NCBI GenBank assembly: GCA_019348335.1
Contig: JAHWJR010000007.1
Span: forward strand, 1-6,866
Direction of reading: 5' to 3'
DNA length: 6,866 nt
Origin: Actinomycetota bacterium
GTDB taxonomy: Bacteria; Actinomycetota; Acidimicrobiia; Acidimicrobiales; CADCSY01
The notes below the pieces were generated by a model. The model made no database searches. It had not been told where the DNA came from and was given only the letters and a program-made list of their open reading frames with translations. The position numbers and the translations under genes are program-made. The stretch's first letter is position 1; each line of letters begins with the position of its first letter. Shown piece by piece: positions 1 through 6,421 of this stretch.

Positions 1-13
1 CACCGCAACCTCC
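1..13 (-). promoter_or_regulatory. Possible ribosome binding site and GTG start of a divergent gene cut by the left edge
   Basis: Read on the minus strand, GGAGG (complement of 9-13) is followed by five bases and then GTG (complement of 1-3). This is a well-spaced Shine-Dalgarno and start codon. It lies downstream of the leftward MerR-type promoter at 33-63, so it is probably the start of the metal-responsive target gene controlled by the adjacent MerR regulator. No coding sequence beyond the start codon is visible, so the product cannot be named. An ATG at 36-34 also opens a reading frame, but it overlaps the expected -10 region and is less likely. Confidence 0.35.
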
Positions 14-32
14 GTCTTCTCCACTTCAGCGA

Positions 33-63
33 GCATGGACCTTCCCCTACAGGGAAAGGTCAA
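33..63 (-). promoter_or_regulatory. MerR-family operator/promoter facing left, with long spacer
   Basis: A near-perfect dyad has arms GACCTTCCCC (38-47) and GGGAAAGGTC (52-61) around TACA, with 9 of 10 positions paired. It resembles the ACCTTCCC dyads of CueR/ZntR-type promoters such as copA. On the minus strand TTGACC (complement of 58-63) makes a good -35, and the -10 candidate is CCATGC (33-38) after 19 nt or CATGCT (32-37) after 20 nt. A spacer of 19-20 nt, longer than the usual 17, is the hallmark of promoters that MerR proteins activate by twisting DNA. The rightward hexamers flanking the same dyad are poorer, so the principal target appears to be the divergent gene off the left edge. 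The regulator at 85 may still repress itself from the same site. Confidence 0.7.
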
Positions 64-84
64 GTCGCACACTGAGGAGGCGAA

Positions 85-474
85 GTGAGGATCGGTGAGA
101 TGGCAGCCATAGCCGGGGTGACCACCAAGACGCTGCGGTTCTACGAGGAGCGCGGCCTGCTCCCCGCACCGACGCGCACGCCGAGCGGCTACCGCGACTA
201 CCCGCCCGAGGCGCTGAACCGACTCGACTTCATACGACGCGGCCGAAACGCCGGGCTCACCCTCGCCCAGATCAGCGAGATCCTCGACCTCCGCGACGCC
301 GGGCAGGCGCCCTGCCACCACGTCGAAGATCTCCTCGGCCACCGACTCGTCCACCTCGACCGACAGATCGCCGACCTCCAGGAGCTGCGGACAACCGTCG
401 CCGCTCTGCACGAAGCCGCCGCAGTCGCCGATCCGCACGCCTGCGACGCCGCCAAGATCTGTCGCTACCTGTAG
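85..474 (+). CDS. MerR-family heavy-metal-responsive transcriptional regulator
   Basis: This is a 129-residue MerR protein, the usual length for metal sensors of this family. Residues 1-70 form the winged helix-turn-helix (MRIGEMA, then TKTLRFYEERGLL, then SGYRDYPPEAL), followed by a dimerisation helix at about 80-112. Candidate metal ligands are Cys77 (in APCHHV) at the start of that helix and Cys120 and Cys126 in the C-terminal loop (ACDAAKICRYL). Cys at the position of MerR Cys82/ZntR Cys79 is typical of divalent-metal sensors, whereas CueR has Ser there. The metal itself cannot be read from sequence. The GTG start is fixed by the family N-terminus and by GAGGAGG at 74-80, four bases upstream; the ATG at 100 would cut into the first helix. 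The gene follows its probable operator (33-63) and converges with the DivIVA-type gene. It is unrelated to the two MerR-like regulators at the right end. Confidence 0.9.
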   Translation: MRIGEMAAIAGVTTKTLRFYEERGLLPAPTRTPSGYRDYPPEALNRLDFIRRGRNAGLTLAQISEILDLRDAGQAPCHHVEDLLGHRLVHLDRQIADLQELRTTVAALHEAAAVADPHACDAAKICRYL

Positions 475-629
475 ACCATCGCGTGTCGTGACGGCCCCGG
501 CCCCATCCTGAGCCAGGCGCTGAAGCCTTACCGGCCAGTGTCCGGAAGCGCTCGTTTCTGAGACGAGGGCCTCGCGGGGCCGGACGGACCCTGCGACGGT
601 GTCCAGCCTTTGAACATCGCCGGCGTGCT
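475..629. other. Non-coding convergent junction between the metal regulator and the DivIVA-type gene
   Basis: These 155 bases separate two genes that end toward each other. I see no convincing open frame, tRNA or promoter in them. The notable content is the inverted-repeat cluster at 540-585, described separately. The rest is plain GC-rich sequence. Confidence 0.6.
540..585. terminator. Possible bidirectional transcription stop: nested inverted repeats
   Basis: GTCCGG (540-545) pairs perfectly with CCGGAC (580-585). Inside it, CTCGTT (551-556) pairs with GACGAG (562-567) through five Watson-Crick pairs and one G-T pair around a five-base loop. The location between two converging genes suits a shared terminator. 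Neither strand shows a T-run after the stem, so it is not a classical intrinsic terminator, although U-poor hairpins are common in GC-rich actinobacteria. The call rests on position and pairing alone. Confidence 0.35.
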
Positions 630-1190
630 TTAGTCGTCGGGCCCCGTGGTGGCAGCGGCGGGGCCGGCCGGATCGTCAGCGGTCACGCCGCCGGCACGGC
701 CGTGCGCCGCTGCCCGCTCCTCGGCCTGGCGCACGATGATGGCGGCCTGGGCTCGCGCCTCGCGCAGCACCGCCCGGGCCGCCCGCTGGGCGACGGGCAG
801 CCGGTGGAAGAGCTCCTCGCCACCGGGTTCCACCACCGCCCTCCCCGTGGCCACGGCCCGTTCAGCCCGTTCGCTTCGCTCGGCCGCTTCGGCGGCACGC
901 CGCTCCCACTCGCGGGCCCGCTCGCTCGCTGCTGACTCCGCCCAGGTCGCCGCCTCCAGATCGGCGGAGAGCTCGGCCAGCCGGCGCTCGGCGTGCTCGG
1001 CCCGCCCCCGCATCACAGCCAGCTCCCTGGACAGCTCGTCCAGGGCAGTGACGTCGCGCTGGCGACGTCGCTCGAGGCGCTCGACCGCCACCACCACCAT
1101 GGCGAGAAGGCGATCGACCTCGTCACGGTCGTAGCCGAGCATGCGGCTCCGCAGTTCGGGGTGGCGGAGGTCGTCGAGCGACAGGCCCAC
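630..1190 (-). CDS. DivIVA-domain coiled-coil protein
   Basis: The 186-residue product carries a DivIVA-type N-terminal motif at about residues 14-34 (LRSRMLGYDRDEVDRLL). This is the short region by which DivIVA/Wag31 proteins bind membrane and start their coiled coil. Residues about 30-113 are Ala/Glu/Arg-rich heptad-like sequence, and a second helix at about 133-162 (LREARAQAAIIVRQAEERAA) resembles the later coiled coil of this family. The tail is Pro/Ala/Asp-rich and probably disordered. Family members act at poles or septa to organise cell-wall growth. The protein is shorter than Wag31 and may be an accessory paralogue such as the septal SepIVA type; which one is not resolvable here. The GTG start at 1190 follows no clear Shine-Dalgarno but lies eight bases after a TACCAT -10 candidate. 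The gene begins 58 bases after gcvPB and could be read from its own promoter, from the gcv operon, or from both. Confidence 0.72.
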   Translation of the reverse strand: MGLSLDDLRHPELRSRMLGYDRDEVDRLLAMVVVAVERLERRRQRDVTALDELSRELAVMRGRAEHAERRLAELSADLEAATWAESAASERAREWERRAAEAAERSERAERAVATGRAVVEPGGEELFHRLPVAQRAARAVLREARAQAAIIVRQAEERAAAHGRAGGVTADDPAGPAAATTGPDD

Positions 1191-1198
1191 TGAGCCCG

Positions 1199-1227
1199 AT
1201 GGTAGCGACGACCCGGCGCCTTCTGAA
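1199..1227 (-). promoter_or_regulatory. Candidate promoter for the DivIVA-domain gene
   Basis: On the minus strand TTCAGA (complement of 1222-1227, four of six bases matching TTGACA) and TACCAT (complement of 1199-1204, the actinobacterial TAnnnT pattern) are separated by exactly 17 bases. Eight bases then lead to the GTG start at 1190. This would place transcription initiation at or very near the start codon and suggests a leaderless message, consistent with the missing Shine-Dalgarno. Confidence 0.4.
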
Positions 1228-1248
1228 GATGGCCGCCCGGGCCCCGAC

Positions 1249-2781
1249 TCAGGCCCGAGGGCGAGCGTCGTAGGTGGGGATCAGCCGGCGGGCGGCGCGG
1301 ACCTCGTCGACCCGCCCGACCGGGGTGTTGCGGGGTGCCCCGGGGTCTTCGCTCGGGGCCTCGGCGGCGATGCGGACGAGGGCTTCACCCAGCGCCGCGA
1401 GGGTTTGTGGGCTCTCGGTCTCGGTCGGCTCGATCATCAGCGCTTCCTCGACGATGAGGGGGAAGGCAACGGTGGGGGCGTGGAACCCCTCGTCGAGGAG
1501 GCGCTTGGCGACGTCGATCGCCTTGACGCCGTGCCGGCGCCGGAGGCCTGCGGCGGACACCACGAACTCGTGCATGCAGGGTCGGTCGAACGGCACGTCG
1601 TAGTGGTCGCGCAACCGCTGCCGCAGCCAGTTGGCATTGAGCACCGCTGCCTCCGCCACCCGTCGCAGGCCGTCGCCTCCCGACGCCAGGACGTAGGCGT
1701 AGGCCCGGGCCAGAGCCAGGGCGTTGCCGTGCCAGCCGTGGACCCGACCGATCGAGCGCGACGGCGTGGTCCAGCGGTAGCTGCCGTCGGCGTCCCGGAC
1801 GGGGACGGGCCCCGGCAGGTAGCGGGCCAGGCGCTCGGTGACGGCGACCGGACCGGCGCCGGGTCCCCCGCCGCCGTGAGGGACGGCGAAGGTCTTGTGC
1901 AGGTTCAGGTGGACGATGTCGAAGCCCATGTCGCCCGGCCGGGTGACACCGAGGATGGCGTTGAGGTTGGCGCCGTCGTAATAGAGCAGGCCGCCCACGT
2001 CGTGCACGGCGCCGGCGATCTCGGCGATGTCCTCCTCGAACAGTCCGAGGGTGTTGGGGTTGGTCAGCATGATGCCGGCGACGTCGTCGTCGAGCACCGC
2101 CCGCAGGGCGGCGACGTCGACGCAGCCGCGGTCGTCGCTGGGAACGGTCACCACCGAGTAGCCGGCCAGGGTCACCGACGCCGGGTTGGTCCCGTGGGCC
2201 GAGTCGGGGATCACGACCTTGGTGGGAGGTCGGTCGGGCCGTTCGGCGGCGTGGTGGGCCCGCATGATGAGCAGCCCGGTGAGCTCGCCGGCGGCGCCGG
2301 CCGGCGGCTGCAGCGTCACGGCGTCCATGCCGGTGACCTCCCCCAGCGCCAGCCCCAGCTCAACCAGCAACTCCAGCCAACCCTGGGTCAGCTGCGCCGG
2401 TGCCATGGGGTGAACCGAGGCCAGCCCCGGCATTGCCGCTGCGGCGTCGGCGAGCTTGGGGTTGTACTTCATGGTGCACGACCCGAGCGGGTAGGCACCG
2501 AGATCGACCGAGTACTGGCGGTGGGTGAGGCGCGTGTGGTGGGCGACGAGGTCGCGCTCGGACAACTCGGGCAAGGGCACCGGCTCGTCGGCCAGGTGCC
2601 CGGCGGGGACCAACTCGGCGGCGTCCCACTCGGGCAGGTCGGTGGAGCGGAACGACCAGCTCCGCCGGCCCGGCGAGGACAGCTCGAACACGGTGGGCTC
2701 CGAGCGCCGACCGACCAACGGGGCGCTGGCCGCCAGGCCACCGGGTGCCGGCTGCGACGGGGAAGAGCCTGAGGCCGTCAC
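1249..2781 (-). CDS. gcvPB: Glycine dehydrogenase (decarboxylating) subunit 2, P protein beta chain
   Basis: GcvPB is the PLP-carrying half of the split glycine decarboxylase. With GcvPA it decarboxylates glycine and passes the aminomethyl group to lipoyl-GcvH. The 510-residue protein shows YPLGSCTMKYNP (97-108), the PDSAHGTNPAS region (192-202), DGANLNAI (269-276) and the cofactor site HLNLHKTFAVPHGGGGPG, in which Lys296 is the expected Schiff-base lysine. HGWHGNALALARAYAY (348-363) and CMHEFVVS (402-409) are also typical of the family. The first 25 residues or so and the last 35 or so are low-complexity and poorly conserved in character, making the protein somewhat long for the family. The GTG start lies inside the gcvPA stop as GTGA, a four-base overlap that implies translational coupling and matched subunit amounts. 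No key residue appears to be missing. Confidence 0.95.
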   Translation of the reverse strand: MTASGSSPSQPAPGGLAASAPLVGRRSEPTVFELSSPGRRSWSFRSTDLPEWDAAELVPAGHLADEPVPLPELSERDLVAHHTRLTHRQYSVDLGAYPLGSCTMKYNPKLADAAAAMPGLASVHPMAPAQLTQGWLELLVELGLALGEVTGMDAVTLQPPAGAAGELTGLLIMRAHHAAERPDRPPTKVVIPDSAHGTNPASVTLAGYSVVTVPSDDRGCVDVAALRAVLDDDVAGIMLTNPNTLGLFEEDIAEIAGAVHDVGGLLYYDGANLNAILGVTRPGDMGFDIVHLNLHKTFAVPHGGGGPGAGPVAVTERLARYLPGPVPVRDADGSYRWTTPSRSIGRVHGWHGNALALARAYAYVLASGGDGLRRVAEAAVLNANWLRQRLRDHYDVPFDRPCMHEFVVSAAGLRRRHGVKAIDVAKRLLDEGFHAPTVAFPLIVEEALMIEPTETESPQTLAALGEALVRIAAEAPSEDPGAPRNTPVGRVDEVRAARRLIPTYDARPRA

Positions 2782-4151
2782 CGCAGCACCTTGTCCATGG
2801 CCGCGACGTAGGCGTCGATCTCGGCCCGCGTCCGCCGCTCGGTGGCGGCCACGAGCAAGCCCTCGCCGTACTCGGCGCCGGCGCCGGCGCCGTCACCACC
2901 CAGCGCCACGCCGGCCAGAAAGCCCTCGTCGGCCATGCGGTCGACCACCACGGTGGGGTCGGCGGGGAGGCGCACGGCGAACTCCCGCAGCGTCGGGGCG
3001 CCGACCAGCGGCTCCACCCCTTCCAGGGCCAGCAGCGACTCCCGGGTGTAGCGGGTGGCGCGGGCGCAGCGTAGGGCCAGCTCCCGCAGCCCCGAGGTGC
3101 CGAGCCACGCCAACTGCACGGCGCAGGCGACAGCGATGAGGGTCTGGTTGGTGCACACGTTGGACGACGCCCGCTCCCGGCGGATGTCCTGCTCGCGCGT
3201 GCGCAGCGTGGAGACGTAGGCGGTACGTCCCTCGACGTCGACGGTCTCTCCCACCAGCCGACCCGGCAGCCGCCGGACGTGCTCGAGGCGGCAGGCGAAC
3301 AGCCCCAGGTAGGGACCGCCGAACGACAGGGCTGTGCCGAAGGGCTGCCCCTCCCCCACCACCACGTCGGCGCCCCGGGCCCCGGGGGGCACCAGCAGGC
3401 CGGCGGCCACGGGGTCGAAGGCCACGACCAGCAGCGCACCGGCGGCGTCGGCCGCCCGGCGGGCAGCGCTCAGGTCCTCGAGGCATCCGAGGAAGTTTGG
3501 GTACTGCACCACCAGGGCCGCCGGAGCAGGGCCGCCGTCGTCGTCCCACGAGGTGTGCCCGTCGACCAGCGCCACCTCGGAGAGCTCGGACCCGCTGCCG
3601 GCAGCGAAGGTGCGCAGCGCTTGGCGCCAGTGGGGGTGGACCCCCCGGCTCACCCGGATGCCGCGGCGACCGGTGGCCGCCGAGGCCAGGTTGGCAGCCT
3701 CGACACAGGCGCTGGCACCGTCGTAGAGCGAGGCGTTGGACACCTCGAGACCGGCCAGCCGGGCGACCATGGTCTGGTACTCGAACAGCGCCTGCAGCAC
3801 CCCCTGGGCCACCTCGGCCTGGTACGGCGTGTAGGCGGTGACGTACTCGGAGCGCGAAGCCATGGCCCGCACCGCCTCTGGTACCTCGTGGTCGTAGGCG
3901 CCGGCGCCGGCGAAGCACACCAGACCGGCTCCCGGGGCGACGCCGCGGCCGGTGCAGGGCACGTTGGCGCCGGCCAGGCGCTCGACCTCGGCGAGCACAT
4001 CGGCCTCGCTCAGGGCGTCGGGCAACGCCAGCGGCGCGGCCAACCGCAGGGCCTCGGGGACCACCGAGAACAGCTCGTCGAGCGACGACAGGCCGAGGAA
4101 GGCGAGCATGGCCTCGATCTCGGCGTCGGTGTGGGGAACGTAGGACGGCAC
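2778..4151 (-). CDS. gcvPA: Glycine dehydrogenase (decarboxylating) subunit 1, P protein alpha chain
   Basis: GcvPA is the partner chain of GcvPB, with a degenerate aminotransferase-like fold that completes the active site. The 457-residue product begins PSYVPHTDAEIEAML, close to the usual GcvPA start, and contains AGAGAYDHEVPEAV (81-94), TAYTPYQAEVAQGVLQALFEYQTM (105-128), SLYDGASA (141-148) and IRRERASSNVCTNQTL (323-338), all family signatures. The frame stays open far upstream into gcvT, so the start must be chosen. GTG at 4151 is preferred because it lies one base after the gcvT TGA and gives the normal N-terminus and length. Its Shine-Dalgarno is weak and too distant, which suggests reinitiation by ribosomes finishing gcvT. 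A GAGAGA stretch at about 421-426, encoded by a GGCGCC tandem, occupies a segment that is usually less repetitive. Confidence 0.94.
   Translation of the reverse strand: MPSYVPHTDAEIEAMLAFLGLSSLDELFSVVPEALRLAAPLALPDALSEADVLAEVERLAGANVPCTGRGVAPGAGLVCFAGAGAYDHEVPEAVRAMASRSEYVTAYTPYQAEVAQGVLQALFEYQTMVARLAGLEVSNASLYDGASACVEAANLASAATGRRGIRVSRGVHPHWRQALRTFAAGSGSELSEVALVDGHTSWDDDGGPAPAALVVQYPNFLGCLEDLSAARRAADAAGALLVVAFDPVAAGLLVPPGARGADVVVGEGQPFGTALSFGGPYLGLFACRLEHVRRLPGRLVGETVDVEGRTAYVSTLRTREQDIRRERASSNVCTNQTLIAVACAVQLAWLGTSGLRELALRCARATRYTRESLLALEGVEPLVGAPTLREFAVRLPADPTVVVDRMADEGFLAGVALGGDGAGAGAEYGEGLLVAATERRTRAEIDAYVAAMDKVLR
2873..2892. repeat. Short GGCGCC tandem tract inside gcvPA
   Basis: About three consecutive GGCGCC units occur here and encode the Gly-Ala run near the C-terminus of GcvPA (residues about 419-426). 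Each unit is itself palindromic, so the tract could form small hairpins or slip during replication. A unit change of six bases would keep the reading frame. Confidence 0.6.
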
Positions 4152-4152
4152 G

Positions 4153-5226
4153 TCAGCGACCGGCCTCGACCTTGCGACGCCTGGACACGAACGGGAGCCG
4201 CACCAGCCGGCCCGGGAGCCGGGTGCCGCGGAGGTCGATCTCGACGGATGCACCGACCTCGAGGTCCGGAGGCACGAAGCACAAGCCGATGCCGCGCTCG
4301 AGCGTGGGCGAGAAGTTGCCGCTGGTGACCGTGCCGACCACCGTCCCGTCGCTGAGCACGGCCGAGCCCGCCCGCGGGGGCCGGCGCCCCTCGAGCTCGA
4401 CACCTCGCAGGAGTCGTCGCGGGCCGCGGGCCCGCTCCCCCTCGAGGGCGGCCCGACCACGGAAGTCCGGCTTGTCCCAGCCCACCACCCAGCCCAGGCC
4501 CGCCTGCAGCGGCGTGATCCCCGGCCCGAGCTCGTGGCCGTGCAGCGGAAGGCCGGCCTCGAGGCGCAGGGTGTCGCGGGCACCCAGCCCGGCGGGGACG
4601 GCCCCGGCCCCGACCAGCGCATCCCAGAGGGCGGGGGCCGCCGCTTCCGGCACGGCCATCTCCACGCCGTCCTCGCCGGTGTAACCGGTCCCGGCCACGA
4701 CACAAGTCGTTCCCTGCCAGTCGAGCTCCCGTACGGCGAACCGGCCGACGGCGCCCGCCTCGGGGAAAACCGAGGCGAGGCAGGATCGGGCCTGTGGCCC
4801 CTGAACGGCGAGCACCGCCCGCTCGGAGGTGACGTCGGTGCCACCCACGGCCCGGCGCACCTGTGCGGTGTTGGAGGCGTTGGGCATGACGTCGAAGCGC
4901 TCCGGCGCCACCCACCACACCAGCAGGTCGTCCACCACCGAGCCATCGGCGGGATCGAGGAGATGGGTGTACTGAGCCTGACCGGGGCCGATGCGGCGAA
5001 GGTCGTTGGTGAGGGCGTCCTGCAGGAGGGCCAGTGCGCCCGTCCCCGTCACCCGCACCGTGCCGAGATGGCTGACGTCGAACAGCGCCACCCCGGACCG
5101 GCACGCCCGGTGCTCCGCGAGCGTGCCCTGGGGATAGGCCAGGGGCATGGTCCAGCCTCCGAAGGCCGCCATCTTCGCCTGGAGGCTCCGGTGCCGGGCG
5201 TCGAGCGGAGAGGTCGACAGGCTCAC
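4153..5226 (-). CDS. gcvT: Aminomethyltransferase, T protein of the glycine cleavage system
   Basis: GcvT takes the aminomethyl group from lipoyl-GcvH, releases ammonia and makes 5,10-methylene-tetrahydrofolate. The 357-residue product has the normal length and motifs: FGGWTMPLAYPQGTLAEHRACR (22-43), ALFDVSHLG (47-55), SVVDDLLVWW (96-105) containing the Asp pair expected to include the catalytic/folate-contacting aspartate, GYTGEDGVEM (181-190), GARDTLRLEAGLPLHGHEL (215-233), and the C-terminal barrel motif TSGNFSPTLERGIGL (301-315). The GTG start at 5226 gives the usual MSLSTSPLDARH-type beginning. No Shine-Dalgarno precedes it, and the promoter at 5234-5261 would produce a leaderless message. 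It is the first gene of the gcvT-gcvPA-gcvPB unit, 72 bases after the MerR-like gene. YgfZ-type folate proteins share the fold, but the full active-site motif set and the operon support true GcvT. Confidence 0.95.
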   Translation of the reverse strand: MSLSTSPLDARHRSLQAKMAAFGGWTMPLAYPQGTLAEHRACRSGVALFDVSHLGTVRVTGTGALALLQDALTNDLRRIGPGQAQYTHLLDPADGSVVDDLLVWWVAPERFDVMPNASNTAQVRRAVGGTDVTSERAVLAVQGPQARSCLASVFPEAGAVGRFAVRELDWQGTTCVVAGTGYTGEDGVEMAVPEAAAPALWDALVGAGAVPAGLGARDTLRLEAGLPLHGHELGPGITPLQAGLGWVVGWDKPDFRGRAALEGERARGPRRLLRGVELEGRRPPRAGSAVLSDGTVVGTVTSGNFSPTLERGIGLCFVPPDLEVGASVEIDLRGTRLPGRLVRLPFVSRRRKVEAGR

Positions 5227-5233
5227 CCGGGGC

Positions 5234-5261
5234 AGGTTACCGGCGGCCGAAGAGGTGACAT
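5234..5261 (-). promoter_or_regulatory. Candidate gcvT operon promoter, probably leaderless
   Basis: On the minus strand ATGTCA (complement of 5256-5261, four of six bases matching TTGACA) and TAACCT (complement of 5234-5239, TAnnnT pattern) are 16 bases apart. Seven bases then lead to the gcvT GTG. That spacing would start transcription at the initiation codon. Together with the absence of a Shine-Dalgarno, it argues for a leaderless gcvT message. It also indicates that gcvT can be transcribed separately from the upstream regulator. Confidence 0.45.
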
Positions 5262-5274
5262 CCTGCGCTCCACC

Positions 5275-5296
5275 GGGGAGGGAGGCGGCACTCCCC
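5275..5296 (-). terminator. Weak hairpin after the Rv1830-like gene
   Basis: GGGGAG (5275-5280) can pair with CTCCCC (5291-5296) around ten bases, with an alternative register using GGGAG at 5280-5284. It sits directly after the regulator's stop codon and before the gcvT promoter, a sensible place for a terminator. There is no T-run and runs of G and C pair easily by chance, so support is weak. Confidence 0.2.
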
Positions 5297-5298
5297 CG

Positions 5299-5817
<519 letters not shown>

Positions 5818-5843
5818 GTGATCCTCGCGCCCGTGCCCCCACC

Positions 5844-5855
5844 GGTCAAGTGACC
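5844..5855. promoter_or_regulatory. Perfect short inverted repeat upstream of the Rv1830-like gene, possible operator
   Basis: GGTCA (5844-5848) and TGACC (5851-5855) form an exact five-base inverted repeat separated by two bases, in the 61-base gap between the DUF151 stop and the MerR-like start. On the minus strand its right half supplies TTGACC, a possible -35, with GAGGAT 17 bases later as a weak -10 that doubles as the Shine-Dalgarno. A regulator binding here would cover that -35. Autoregulation by one of the neighbouring MerR-like proteins is conceivable but not demonstrated. Confidence 0.3.
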
Positions 5856-5878
5856 CTGGCGCCGCCCCGAGGCCGGCG

Positions 5879-6370
5879 TCAACCGCCGGCGCCGAAGTCC
5901 TCGGGGTTGACGTGCTCGATGAACTGGCGGAACTCGTCGACGATCTGGTCCTGCTCCTCGGGCTCCTCGCTGGCCGGAGCGGCGGCGTCGTCGAGCACCT
6001 CGTCGGTGGCGAAGATCGAGGCGTCGACCCGCACGGCGAGGGCGATGGCGTCGGAGGGACGGCTGGACACCCGGTGCACCCGCCCGCCCAGGACCATCTC
6101 GATCTCGGCGAAGAACGTGCTGTCTCTCAGCTCGGTGAGGACCACCCGCTGCACCGAGACGCCCAGGGCGCCGAGCAGGTCCCGCATGAGGTCGTGGGTC
6201 ATGGGCCGCGGTGTGGTGACCCGGTCCAGTGCCAGAGCGATGGCCTTGGCCTCTTCCGGCCCGATGTAGATGGGCAGCACCCGCCGGCTTCCCGTGCTCT
6301 CCCGGAGCAGTACCACCGGAGCGTTGGCCGGCAGTTCGAGGCGTACCCCCAGCAGCTCCATCTGGACCAC
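5879..6370 (-). CDS. DUF151 / bifunctional nuclease (BFN) domain protein, Rv1829-like
   Basis: The 163-residue protein matches the DUF151 family: VVLLRESTGSRRVLPIYIGPEEAKAIAL (19-46), TTPRPMTHDLMRDLLGALG (52-70), DSTFFAEIEM (83-92) and the signature SSRPSDAIALAVRVDASIF (102-120). It ends in an acidic linker and DEFRQFIEHVNPEDF (145-159), the same ending style as M. tuberculosis Rv1829 and nearly the same length. Plant and some bacterial relatives have been described with DNase/RNase activity, but the bacterial physiological role is unsettled, so I give no enzymatic call. The GTG at 6370 is chosen because it aligns residue by residue with the Rv1829 N-terminus. An ATG nine bases later (6361) is the alternative. 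AGGG, seven bases upstream, could be a Shine-Dalgarno or part of a TAGGGT -10. It lies between two MerR-like regulators, a conserved actinobacterial trio. Confidence 0.9.
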   Translation of the reverse strand: MVQMELLGVRLELPANAPVVLLRESTGSRRVLPIYIGPEEAKAIALALDRVTTPRPMTHDLMRDLLGALGVSVQRVVLTELRDSTFFAEIEMVLGGRVHRVSSRPSDAIALAVRVDASIFATDEVLDDAAAPASEEPEEQDQIVDEFRQFIEHVNPEDFGAGG

Positions 6371-6376
6371 GGAGGC

Positions 6377-6382
6377 ACCCTA
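6377..6382 (-). promoter_or_regulatory. TAGGGT motif before the DUF151 gene: -10 or Shine-Dalgarno
   Basis: On the minus strand TAGGGT lies six bases before GTG at 6370. As a TAnnnT -10 it would yield a leaderless or nearly leaderless transcript, but the matching -35 at 17 bases (GTGTCG) is poor. The embedded AGGG could instead act as a ribosome binding site on a longer transcript. The two readings cannot be separated from sequence. Confidence 0.25.
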
Positions 6383-6394
6383 CCGCTTGCTCGG

Positions 6395-6421
6395 GGGGCC
6401 GACACGGGCGGGTCGGGCCCC
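6395..6421 (-). terminator. Strong GC hairpin between the Rv1828-like and DUF151 genes
   Basis: GGGGCCGAC (6395-6403) pairs with GTCGGGCCCC (6412-6421), giving nine base pairs with one bulged C and an eight-base loop. It lies in the 112-base gap after the stop of the Rv1828-like gene, 25 bases before the DUF151 start. It is the strongest hairpin I noticed in the minus-strand gene gaps. No T-run follows, so it could be an inefficient terminator, an mRNA-stability element, or an attenuator that reduces read-through. Confidence 0.35.

Noticed and set aside
475..629. A tRNA, small RNA gene or recombination site in the convergent gap
   Set aside because: No T-arm-like or CCA-type sequence, promoter or direct repeat was found. 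The inverted repeats are adequately explained as a possible terminator.
1141..2772. A 543-codon open frame on the plus strand, antisense to gcvPB
   Set aside because: It is the reverse shadow of a confirmed gcvPB gene in very GC-rich DNA. Its translation is low-complexity Gly/Val/Arg/Gln-rich with no recognisable domain, and it overlaps the start of the DivIVA-type gene.
4152..4946. Upstream extension of the gcvPA frame, giving a 722-residue protein
   Set aside because: The extra 265 residues lie entirely within gcvT in another frame and are Arg/Pro/Ser-rich nonsense. GTG at 4151 gives the normal family N-terminus and length.
5227..5298. A glycine riboswitch upstream of gcvT
   Set aside because: The gap is only 72 bases, too short for a tandem aptamer plus expression platform, and I could not find the conserved glycine-aptamer core elements. 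The promoter appears to start at the codon, leaving no leader.
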